In this document: piece by piece, positions 1-6,235 of the stretch
How positions within the stretch are numbered: the first letter of the stretch is position 1
Layout of the letters: each line of letters starts with the position of its first letter
Origin: Candidatus Hydrogenedentota bacterium
GTDB lineage: Bacteria > Hydrogenedentota > Hydrogenedentia > Hydrogenedentales > SLHB01
Direction of reading: 5' to 3'
Assembly: GCA_016934125.1 (NCBI GenBank)
Contig: JAFGTL010000080.1
Span: 1 to 8,524 of the forward strand
Length of the DNA stretch: 8,524 nucleotides
Program-made: the position numbers and the translations under genes
Notes under the pieces: generated by a model
Told to the model about the DNA's origin: nothing
Seen by the model: the letters and a program-made list of their open reading frames with translations, nothing else
Databases searched by the model: none

Positions 1-404
1 AGGGCGGGCACGATCCACTCCCAGTTTGCCTGGTGGGTGCCCGTGAGGACGGTGCCGCGATCCGAATCGAGGTGCTCGAACCCGACGATGCGGACGTGCT
101 TCCGGAGGAAGTCGCCACGGAGGCGGGGGAGATGGGAGAATTCCGCGGCGACGATGGCCATGTTCTGGGCGGCGCGTTTCGCGATGCGTACCTTCTCACG
201 CCGGGTAAGGGTGTCGCCGTAGGCGAGGTCGAGGTTGGCCAGGGACACGCGGCGGACACGGGGAACGAGGGAGTAGGCCAGGAGGCCGACGGCGCGCCCG
301 AGGCCGCGGCACACGGGTATGGGGAGCCGGGCCGTGATCGCGCCAAAGGTGAGGCAGGCGCTCGTGATGATCCATTCGATGACGGGATTGCGGCGGCGCG
401 CCAT
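1..404 (-). CDS. LpxL/HtrB-like lipid A biosynthesis acyltransferase, N-terminal fragment
   Basis: This is the first 134 codons of a lysophospholipid acyltransferase-type protein; the rest lies beyond the left edge. I translated it by hand from the minus strand. Residues 11-45 form a hydrophobic N-terminal segment, as expected for an inner-membrane acyltransferase. Residues 51-60 (RRVSLANLDL) fit the family's conserved R...NL region. Residues 124-129 read HQANWE, the catalytic H-x4-D/E motif of the LpxL/HtrB family, usually written HxGNWE; here Ala replaces the Gly. Family members transfer secondary acyl chains to Kdo-lipid A precursors at the inner face of the cytoplasmic membrane. The ATG at 404 follows the upstream stop by 3 bp, with GGAGG at 414-418 as a well-spaced ribosome binding site, so it is probably translated together with the ribonuclease gene. 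The substrate cannot be told from the fragment; a non-lipid-A acyltransferase of the same fold is possible. Confidence 0.85.
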   Translation of the reverse strand, partial: MARRRNPVIEWIITSACLTFGAITARLPIPVCRGLGRAVGLLAYSLVPRVRRVSLANLDLAYGDTLTRREKVRIAKRAAQNMAIVAAEFSHLPRLRGDFLRKHVRIVGFEHLDSDRGTVLTGTHQANWEWIVPA

Positions 405-407
405 GGG

Positions 408-1775
408 TCAGGCCTCCAGGGCGAGGGTTTCGCCGGAGAGCGGGGCGAACCCGCGATAGCGTCCGTTGCAGTGGCTGCGCATCCACGCCACGGCGTCGGC
501 ATCGCCGTGGACAAAGACGACGTTGGTGGGCTCGATCCGCGCGATGAGTTCGCCCAGTTGCTCGCGCGTGGCGTGGGCGCTCAGGTTGAAGGACTGGCGG
601 TTCTCGAGGAGGACTTCGACGGGCGGGGCGCTCGATTCGAGGACGACGCGCTCGCCGGGCTCGGCGTGGAGCAGCCGGTATCCGGGCGTATCGGGATCCA
701 GGTAGCCGACGAAGAAGATGGCGTGGTGCGTGTGCCGGACGACGTCCATGGCAATCATGGCCGAGGGCGTGTTCTCCACCATCATGCCCGAGGTGGCCAC
801 GATGATGCAGGGCTTGCGGAGGAGTTCGCGGCGGACGCCGCGCTCCCAGACGTCGCCAATCCGCGCGAAGTCGCTCAGGGGACGCAGCGTCGCATCGGGG
901 CGCAGGTACTCGCCCCATTTCCCGTACACCTCGTAGATGGCCCGGCCCAGCCCGGACGCGTATACCGGCACATCGGGCAGGCGGCCGGACTCGATGAGGC
1001 GGGCGATGATGTTGAGGAGTTCCTGGGTGCGTCCGAGGGCGAAGGAGGGCACGAGCACGGTGCCGCCGCGCTCGAGCACGGAGGCGACCTCCGCGGCGAG
1101 CCGTTCCACTTCGCGGCTGTAAGTGGCATGGCCGACGTCCACGTGAGCGCCGCGGGTGGACTCGACGATGAGGGTGTCGACGTGGACGCCGTCGGCGGGC
1201 AGCGTCAGGCCGCCCATGAGTTCCTGATCGCCCATGCACACGTCGCCGGTGTAGAAGACGGTGTGCCCCTCGACCTGCAGTAGGATGCTTGCACTGCCGA
1301 GCACGTGGCCGGCATGGTGGAAGCTGGCCGTGAACGGGCTGTCCCAGGTGAGGGCGAACTCGCGGCCGAGATCGAGTCCGTAGGTGCGGCGGATGGTGAG
1401 GTCGACATCGGAGTGGGAATAGAGCGGATATCCTTCGATCCCCTGTTCGAGGGCGAGGGTGCCCATGACGGATACACTGTTGTGCAGCATGCGATCCATG
1501 ATCTGGACGGTGGGCGGTGTGGCGTAGCACTCGATCGACGGGAACCGCTTGACGAGATAGGGAACCGCGCCGCAGTGGTCGATATGGCCGTGCGACACGA
1601 TCACGGCTTCGGGAACGTCGTTGAGGCGGGAGAAGTCCGGGAGCGCGTCTACGCCCTCCTTCTTCGGGTGGAGGCCGCAGTCGAGTAGTATGCTATGTCC
1701 TTCGGCTGCAAGCAGATAGCTGTTTGCGCCGATCTCCGAACCGCCCCCGAGGGCCGTGAATTCCAGTGTCGCCAC
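408..1775 (-). CDS. Beta-CASP metallo-beta-lactamase ribonuclease (CPSF-like)
   Basis: The 455-residue protein belongs to the metallo-beta-lactamase RNA-processing nucleases (CPSF73/RNase J relatives), which cut RNA with two zinc ions in the cytoplasm. All metal-ligand motifs are visible: D32 (LLDCG), H62-G-H64-I-D66-H67, H157 (HAGHVLGSA), D178 (YTGD), E205 (motif A, VESTRG), H401 (motif B, LSAHA) and H423 (motif C, FVHGD). The beta-CASP insert shows VPSFALGRTQELL at 242-254, ATSGMM at 327-332 and FFVGYLDPDTPGYRLL at 354-369. No KH domain is present at the N-terminus. I chose GTG at 1775 because GGAG sits 8 bp upstream and a strong promoter covers the alternative ATG at 1796. One oddity: Thr403 occupies the position that is usually Asp in the SAHAD motif. 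The nuclease family is clear. Whether it acts on mRNA or tRNA, and as an endo- or exonuclease, is not decidable here. Confidence 0.93.
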   Translation of the reverse strand: MATLEFTALGGGSEIGANSYLLAAEGHSILLDCGLHPKKEGVDALPDFSRLNDVPEAVIVSHGHIDHCGAVPYLVKRFPSIECYATPPTVQIMDRMLHNSVSVMGTLALEQGIEGYPLYSHSDVDLTIRRTYGLDLGREFALTWDSPFTASFHHAGHVLGSASILLQVEGHTVFYTGDVCMGDQELMGGLTLPADGVHVDTLIVESTRGAHVDVGHATYSREVERLAAEVASVLERGGTVLVPSFALGRTQELLNIIARLIESGRLPDVPVYASGLGRAIYEVYGKWGEYLRPDATLRPLSDFARIGDVWERGVRRELLRKPCIIVATSGMMVENTPSAMIAMDVVRHTHHAIFFVGYLDPDTPGYRLLHAEPGERVVLESSAPPVEVLLENRQSFNLSAHATREQLGELIARIEPTNVVFVHGDADAVAWMRSHCNGRYRGFAPLSGETLALEA

Positions 1776-1783
1776 GCTCGATT

Positions 1784-1787
1784 CTCC
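1784..1787 (-). promoter_or_regulatory. Ribosome binding site that fixes the GTG start of the ribonuclease
   Basis: GGAG on the minus strand lies 8 bp before the GTG at 1775. Neither upstream ATG (1844 or 1796) has a comparable site. With transcription expected to begin near 1788, the leader would be only about 12 nt, with the GGAG close to its 5' end. Confidence 0.6.
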
Positions 1788-1794
1788 GGGCGGC

Positions 1795-1823
1795 ATTCTA
1801 TGGCCCGGGCCAGCATTTGTCAA
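1795..1823 (-). promoter_or_regulatory. Near-consensus sigma70-type promoter for the ribonuclease-acyltransferase operon
   Basis: Reading the minus strand, a perfect -35 TTGACA (1818-1823) is separated by exactly 17 bp from TAGAAT (1795-1800), five of six matches to the -10 consensus. Predicted initiation is around 1788. The promoter sits directly upstream of the preferred GTG start and is the best-matching promoter in the window. Confidence 0.8.
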
Positions 1824-1980
1824 AAGGGGCCGCGTCTCACCCATCCCCCCAAGTTACCTCATTCCCAAGGGAAGCAACACCACAGGAGGGAGAACGTTCT
1901 TTCCGCGTCTCTCTCTACCGCGAGTTCCTTGCATTTCCCTCCTGAAACGGCGGGCGAGTGAGTTCCGCGGACATCCGTTC

Positions 1981-2010
1981 TTGACCTGCTCCTAACATCC
2001 GGCATATGCT
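1981..2010 (+). promoter_or_regulatory. Candidate sigma70-type promoter for the acyl-CoA synthetase gene
   Basis: TTGACC (1981-1986, five of six matches) is followed after 18 bp by TATGCT (2005-2010, four of six including the key T, A and final T). Initiation would fall near 2016, leaving a leader of about 50 nt before the ATG at 2068. The spacing is acceptable but the -10 is only moderate. Confidence 0.45.
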
Positions 2011-2021
2011 TCGACAGGCTG

Positions 2022-2040
2022 CGGCCGGGGCCGCCGGCCG
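2022..2040 (+). repeat. GC-rich hairpin in the acyl-CoA synthetase leader
   Basis: CGGCCGG (2022-2028) and CCGGCCG (2034-2040) form a perfect 7-bp stem around a 5-nt loop. A flanking G-T pair could extend it. It lies between the candidate promoter and the start codon, so it would be in the 5' leader. There is no following T run, so it does not look like an intrinsic terminator. It could stabilise the message or affect translation, or be chance in GC-rich DNA. Confidence 0.4.
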
Positions 2041-2067
2041 TAGGATCAGGCAGCACAGGTGCGTTGA

Positions 2068-3762
2068 ATGGAATATGCCGACAGACCCTGGGTGAAGCAT
2101 TACATGGAGTGGGTCGACGCCGACCTGCCCGTGCCGGAGTGCTCGTACGTCGAGTTGTTGGAGAGCAGTCTCCGGGCGTTCGGGGGCCGGCCTGCGGCCC
2201 ATTTCCTGGGCGTGACGCAGTCGTTCGCGGACATCGAGGCGCTATCCGCGCGGTTCGCGAGTTTCCTCGTAGACGCCGGGTGCGGCCCGGGCGACATCGT
2301 GGCCGTCAACCTGCCGAACTCGCTCCAGTTCATCATCGCGCAGATGGGCGCGCTCCGCGCTGGATGTATCGCCTCGGGACTCTCGTTTCTTTTGTCGCCG
2401 CGGGAGATGGGGCAGCAGTTGAAGGATTGCGGTGCCCGGGTGCTTGTGACGCTGGACAGGACGTTCGAGCAGAAGTTCATGCGGATCCGGGACGAGATGC
2501 CGGGGTTGACGCATGTGGTCGTCACGAACATCGCCGATTTCCTGCCGGGCTACAAGCGGGTGTTGGGCCGGCTGGCGGGCCGGATTCCGACCGGCAGGAT
2601 CGTGCCCGTTCCCGGGAAGGACATCGTCCCCTTCATGCGGATCATGGCGGACTGGCCGGCCCGCGCCCCGAAAGTCGAGCGCAGTCCCGAGGATACCTGT
2701 CTGATCCAATACACCGGCGGCACGACGGGCGTCCCGAAGGGGGCTGAACTGACGCACGGGAATCTCGTGGCGAGCATCGGGCAGATCGCCCAGTGGCTCA
2801 AGCAGGGCCGGGGCCGCCACGTCTACTGTTGCGCGTTCCCCTATTTCCACATTGCGGGCGCGGCCATGTCCATGCACGCGCTGAGTACCGGGAACGCGCA
2901 GATCGTGATTCCCGATCCGCGCGATACGCGCTACATCTGCCGCGAGATGCGGCGGTATTCACCCACGAGCATGTTCAACGTGCCTTCGCTATACCACATG
3001 CTGCTCAGAGAGCCCGCCTTTCATGCCCTGGCGTTCTCGTCCTTCGAGGGGTGTCTGGCCGCGGCCGCGCCGTTTGCCGCCGAGACCTACCGCGAACTCG
3101 AAACCGCCACCCGCGGCGCCCAGGTCGGTTCCGGATACGGACTGACTGAGGCGGCGGGATTCCTCACGCTGGATCTGTACGGCGGCCGGAAGAAGATCGG
3201 GGCATCGGGCGTGCCGGTGCAGAACACGCGGATCAAACTCGTGGATCTCGATACGGGCACGCAGGAGGTGCCGCAAGGCCAGGAAGGGCAGATCATCGCC
3301 CGCGGGCCGCAGGTCATGAAGGGCTACTATAGGAACGCGGAGGAGACGGCGCTCGCCCTGCGGGAGTTCGAGGGCGAGAGGTGGCTGTACACGGGCGATG
3401 TGGGCAGGATGGACGAGGACGGCTATCTCTTCGTCGTGGATCGCGTCAAGGACATGGTGAATGTGGGCGGCTACAAGGTGTTCTCGCGGCTGGTGGAAGA
3501 CGTACTCAACGAGCATCCCGCCGTGCAGCGCTGCGCGGTGCTGGGCGTGCCGAATCCGGATCGGCCGGGGAGCGAACTGGTGAAGGCGGCGGTGGAGCTC
3601 ACGCCGGCGTACGGGGACAGGCCCGGCCGGGGGCTCTCGGGCGAGTTGGTGAAGCACTGCCGGGAGAATCTGGCGGCCTACGAGGTGCCGACGGTGTTCG
3701 AGTTCGTGACGGAGCTGCCACTGACCGCGGTGGGCAAGGTGGACAAGAAGGCCATCAGATAG
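2068..3762 (+). CDS. FadD-like long-chain fatty acid-CoA ligase (AMP-forming)
   Basis: The 564-residue enzyme belongs to the acyl-adenylate superfamily, which activates a carboxylic acid with ATP to acyl-AMP and then forms the CoA thioester. Core motifs appear in order: phosphate-binding loop YTGGTTGVPKG (215-225), GYGLTE (356-361), YTGD (441-444) with the ribose-binding Asp444, the hinge DRVKDMVNVGGYKV (458-471), and the C-terminal catalytic Lys557 in PLTAVGK. Length fits the FadD group. A substitution stands out: after GGYKV the chain reads FSRLVEDVL, where relatives usually have FSREVE or YPxEIE. The start is the ATG at 2068 with a weak AGG about 8 bp upstream. The gene stands alone on its strand, between a divergent and a convergent neighbour. 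The substrate is most likely a medium- or long-chain fatty acid, but sequence alone does not prove chain length, and aryl or other acids are possible. Confidence 0.9.
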   Translation: MEYADRPWVKHYMEWVDADLPVPECSYVELLESSLRAFGGRPAAHFLGVTQSFADIEALSARFASFLVDAGCGPGDIVAVNLPNSLQFIIAQMGALRAGCIASGLSFLLSPREMGQQLKDCGARVLVTLDRTFEQKFMRIRDEMPGLTHVVVTNIADFLPGYKRVLGRLAGRIPTGRIVPVPGKDIVPFMRIMADWPARAPKVERSPEDTCLIQYTGGTTGVPKGAELTHGNLVASIGQIAQWLKQGRGRHVYCCAFPYFHIAGAAMSMHALSTGNAQIVIPDPRDTRYICREMRRYSPTSMFNVPSLYHMLLREPAFHALAFSSFEGCLAAAAPFAAETYRELETATRGAQVGSGYGLTEAAGFLTLDLYGGRKKIGASGVPVQNTRIKLVDLDTGTQEVPQGQEGQIIARGPQVMKGYYRNAEETALALREFEGERWLYTGDVGRMDEDGYLFVVDRVKDMVNVGGYKVFSRLVEDVLNEHPAVQRCAVLGVPNPDRPGSELVKAAVELTPAYGDRPGRGLSGELVKHCRENLAAYEVPTVFEFVTELPLTAVGKVDKKAIR

Positions 3763-3824
3763 CAGTCTTTTGGCCCGCCGAATTAGTCAGTCGATCCCAA
3801 TAAGGCTATGGCTGGAGCATTCGC

Positions 3825-3873
3825 ATTATCTATTGACTACGAATTGTTGTCTGTTGACTACCGATTGTGGCTG
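3825..3873. repeat. Degenerate 7-bp tandem array, 21-bp higher-order period
   Basis: Seven consecutive heptamers are recognisable, including ATTATCT, ATTGACT, GTTGTCT and GTTGACT. Every third unit matches best, so TTGACTAC recurs exactly 21 bp apart (3833 and 3854), each copy followed two bases later by ATTGT. The stretch is visibly richer in A and T than the neighbouring genes. It lies where the acyl-CoA synthetase and ABC genes converge, and its right part encodes the last residues and stop of the ABC protein. I do not recognise a named repeat family. No hairpin followed by a T run is visible, so a terminator role is not supported. Confidence 0.6.
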
Positions 3874-4646
3874 TCCAGCTTCAACCTGTACTGACCTCCG
3901 TCATGCGTCACGGTGCAGGGCCGTGAGAACGCCTCTCCGAGCACCGGCCCGGTGAGCACCGTCTCCGGTGTGCCCGTAGCCAGTATGGTGCCTTGTTTCA
4001 TCACGGCAACCTGCCGGATCCAGGGGCCCACTTCCTCGATATGGTGGGTGACGTAGACGAGGGTAGGGGCCTCCGGCTCGCTGGCGAGGCGCCCGAGGTC
4101 GTCGAGGAAATCGGCCCGGGCCACGGGATCCAGGCCGACGCAGGGCTCGTCCAGGACAAGGAGGGCGGGGTCGGGCACCAGGGCGCGGGCGATGAGGACG
4201 CGCTGCTGTTCGCCTTGGGAAAGCCGGCCGTAGGGCCGTTCGGACAGGTGATCGACGCCCATGCTGGCGAGGGCGTCGCGGGCGCGGCCGAACTCGCGCC
4301 GCGTGAGCCTGCGGTACAGGCCGAAGGACGCCTCGAATCCGGACGCCGCGATGCGGAGGGCGGTGTCGCGGGGCGGCATTCTGGTTTCGACGGCCGCGCT
4401 CACCCACCCGATGGTCTTGCGCAGCGCGGGGAGGTTGCAGGAGCCGAACCGTTTCCCGAGCACTTTGACCGCGCCGTGGGTGGCCCACTCATAGCCGGTA
4501 ATCACTTTCAGCAGCGTGGTCTTCCCGCTGCCGTTCGGGCCGAGCAGGGCGCAATGGGCGCGGCTCTGGATGGCCCAGGTGATGTCCTTCAGGATGTCGC
4601 GTCCGCCCCGCTCGAAGCAGACGCCGCTCAATTCGACGACGTTCAT
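3858..4646 (-). CDS. ABC transporter-type ATPase without a linked permease
   Basis: This 262-residue protein is a single ABC nucleotide-binding domain. It shows Walker A GPNGSGKT (36-43), signature LSQGEQQ (142-148), Walker B LLVLDEP (162-168, Asp166 and Glu167), D-loop GLDP (171-174) and the H-loop His201. In the Q-loop region, IGWVSAAVE (79-87) lacks the usual Gln. Together with ASGFEASFGLY (101-111), the pattern resembles the YlmA/ModF-like ATPases. It has no membrane segments, so it would act in the cytoplasm, either with a permease encoded elsewhere or in a non-transport role. It is the last gene of the nnrE operon, 66 bp after pcm. Its ATG has only a weak GGGA upstream. The final residues (DSHNR) and the TAG stop fall within a short repeat array, so the natural C-terminus may have been altered. 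The substrate is unknown. Confidence 0.88.
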   Translation of the reverse strand: MNVVELSGVCFERGGRDILKDITWAIQSRAHCALLGPNGSGKTTLLKVITGYEWATHGAVKVLGKRFGSCNLPALRKTIGWVSAAVETRMPPRDTALRIAASGFEASFGLYRRLTRREFGRARDALASMGVDHLSERPYGRLSQGEQQRVLIARALVPDPALLVLDEPCVGLDPVARADFLDDLGRLASEPEAPTLVYVTHHIEEVGPWIRQVAVMKQGTILATGTPETVLTGPVLGEAFSRPCTVTHDGGQYRLKLDSHNR

Positions 4647-4712
4647 GGCTGTGGTGTCCCGTTTGTCTCTTCCGATCCGCGTCGAGCCGTCGCCGCGCGC
4701 ACGGCGCCTCGA

Positions 4713-5387
4713 CTAGGCGTGCCAGCCCTCTTCGCCAAGGAGAGGCACGAACACGCATCCGATGCTCGCCAGTTCATCGAACCGGTCGCCGTGGCGCGTG
4801 ACCTTGACGAGTCGCTGCGTTTCCCGGGGGCCGACAGGGCACACGAGGCGGCCGCCGTCGGCAAGCTGGGCGCGTAGCGAGTCGGGCACGCGGGGGCCGG
4901 CGGCGGTGACGAGGATCCCGTCGTACGGGGCGTCCTCCGGGCGGCCCCGGGTGCCGTCACCGGCGTGGACGGCCACATTGCAGTAGCCCAAATCGGCCAA
5001 GCGGTTACGGGCCGCCTCCGCGAGAGGAGCCACCCGTTCGATGGTGGTGACGCGCTTGACGAGGTGGGCGAGCACGGCGGTCTGGTAGCCGGAACCTGTC
5101 CCGATCTCGAGGACATGGTCGTCGGGGCCGGGCTCGAGCAGTTCGGTCATGAACGCCACGATGTAGGGCTGGGAAATGGTCTGGCTGTGGCCGATCTCGA
5201 GGGGGCGATCATCGTAGGCGAACTCGCGCGCCCGCTCCGGCACGAACCGGTGGCGGGGCGTGGCGCGCATGGCGTCGAGCACGCGGGGATCCCGGACGCC
5301 GCGGGCGGCGATCTGGCGATCCACCATGCCCTCGCGTTCGTGGGCGAAGGGATCGCCGCCGTTCTGCGCTCGTCTACGCGTCCACAT
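4713..5387 (-). CDS. pcm: Protein-L-isoaspartate O-methyltransferase
   Basis: The 224-residue cytosolic enzyme uses S-adenosylmethionine to methylate abnormal L-isoaspartyl residues in aged proteins, which starts their repair to aspartyl. Family hallmarks are clear: HRFVP (46-50), AYDDRPLEIGHSQTISQPYIVAFMT (57-81), the SAM-binding loop EIGTGSGYQTAVLA (94-107), the acidic ribose contact in TTIER (114-118), GDGTRG (143-148) and the C-terminal FVPLLG. Length matches the bacterial family. The ATG at 5387 lies 3 bp after the yggT stop, with GGGA 6 bp upstream, so translational coupling is likely. A shorter start at Met21 would also keep the full domain. It sits in the nnrE-thpR-yggT-pcm-ABC cluster. 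Confidence 0.95.
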   Translation of the reverse strand: MWTRRRAQNGGDPFAHEREGMVDRQIAARGVRDPRVLDAMRATPRHRFVPERAREFAYDDRPLEIGHSQTISQPYIVAFMTELLEPGPDDHVLEIGTGSGYQTAVLAHLVKRVTTIERVAPLAEAARNRLADLGYCNVAVHAGDGTRGRPEDAPYDGILVTAAGPRVPDSLRAQLADGGRLVCPVGPRETQRLVKVTRHGDRFDELASIGCVFVPLLGEEGWHA

Positions 5388-5390
5388 GAC

Positions 5391-5681
5391 TCATCCCGGA
5401 ATGGCAGTGCTCGAAGGGTGCTGCGAGGCGATCAGCACCGCCACGATGAAGGTGCGCACAATCCATAGGGCGAAAAGGGTGGCCAGCGGCCCGAAATCGA
5501 GGGGGCCCATGGGGGGGAGGATCCGCCGAATCGGCACAATAAGGGGGTCGGTCAGCGCGGGGATCCAGCGCAGCCGGCCGTGGCGGAAGTCGAGTTCGAG
5601 CCACGGCCCTACCCATCGGAGGAGGATCAGGAGCATGTAGAGGCTCATCAGGCTGTTGACGCCGCGAATCACGTGATCCAT
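5391..5681 (-). CDS. yggT: YggT family integral membrane protein
   Basis: This 96-residue protein has two hydrophobic segments, at about 8-28 and 66-87. They flank the family's conserved cytoplasmic-type loop TDPLIVPIRRILPPMGPLD (44-62), which marks the YggT/YlmG family. Relatives are small membrane proteins linked in various bacteria to osmotic stress, cell-envelope or division phenotypes; the molecular role is not settled. The ATG overlaps the thpR stop in TAATG, with AGGAG about 11 bp upstream, so the start is well supported. An upstream extension of the same open frame overlaps thpR and is not real coding. The usual neighbours yggS and proC are not in this window. Confidence 0.9.
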   Translation of the reverse strand: MDHVIRGVNSLMSLYMLLILLRWVGPWLELDFRHGRLRWIPALTDPLIVPIRRILPPMGPLDFGPLATLFALWIVRTFIVAVLIASQHPSSTAIPG

Positions 5682-6235
5682 TAGAACGCAAACTCCTGTA
5701 ACCGGGTGTGAACGGCTCCGCCGGCATCCAGCCGGCTCGAGAAGAGCGACACGCTCCCCACCGAGAACGAGCCGCCGTCGAACGCCTGTTCGCGGACGAG
5801 AAGGGCCGCCAGGGAACCGGATCGGGCGGGCTCCTTGATGCGGGCGAGGGTCACGTGGGGGTGAAAGCGGCGGCGCTCGGGCTTGAGCCCAATGGCGCAG
5901 GCGGCCTCTTCGGCTGCGGCCTGGACGCGTTTGAGGGGGCCTTCGATCGGCACGACACCGGCCCACACGACACTCGGCTTGCTGGCATTGGGAAAGACGC
6001 CCGTCCCGCGGACATCGAGGTCGAAAGACTCGGCGCCCGCATACGCAGCGGCGAGGATCTCGCGGATGGTGTCGACGTCCGGCTCCTCGATGTCGCCGAG
6101 GAAGCGGAGCGTCAGGTGCATGTTCTCGGGCTTGGCCCAGGACGCGCGCATCGGACAGGCCTGCAGCCGGCGGCTCAGTTTGGCGAGGGCCTGCCGCGCG
6201 GTGTCGGGAAGCTCTATGGCGATGAAGGTTCTCAC
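5681..6235 (-). CDS. thpR: RNA 2',3'-cyclic phosphodiesterase (2'-5' RNA ligase family)
   Basis: The 184-residue protein is a 2H phosphoesterase. It carries the two catalytic HxTx motifs, HLTL (40-43) and HVTL (127-130), spaced as in the bacterial LigT/ThpR family, with the typical N-terminus RTFIAIELP. Family members hydrolyse 2',3'-cyclic phosphate ends of RNA to 2'-phosphate and can join or split 2'-5' linkages in vitro; the cellular substrate is uncertain. The start is a GTG whose last bases overlap the nnrE stop (GTGA), which indicates translational coupling. The stop overlaps the yggT start. No domain is missing. Confidence 0.93.
   Translation of the reverse strand: MRTFIAIELPDTARQALAKLSRRLQACPMRASWAKPENMHLTLRFLGDIEEPDVDTIREILAAAYAGAESFDLDVRGTGVFPNASKPSVVWAGVVPIEGPLKRVQAAAEEAACAIGLKPERRRFHPHVTLARIKEPARSGSLAALLVREQAFDGGSFSVGSVSLFSSRLDAGGAVHTRLQEFAF

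Noticed and set aside
33..1283. Long plus-strand open frame of 416 codons, and a second long frame at 196-1530 on the minus strand
   Set aside because: Both overlap the beta-CASP ribonuclease and acyltransferase genes out of frame, have low-complexity Gly/Ala/Asp or Arg/Pro compositions typical of high-GC shadow frames, and show no domain motif.
1891..1900. Palindrome AGAACGTTCT, reminiscent of a LexA/DinR half-site pair
   Set aside because: It lacks the central spacing of known LexA boxes, and none of the neighbouring genes is a DNA-damage gene. A 10-bp palindrome can occur by chance.
3763..3857. Bidirectional terminator between the convergent genes
   Set aside because: I found no stable hairpin followed by a T run on either strand.
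3770..3955. Short plus-strand frame containing repeated LLTTNCC / LLTTDCG
   Set aside because: The repeat comes from reading the 21-bp period DNA array; the rest is antisense to the ABC gene. It is not a convincing protein.
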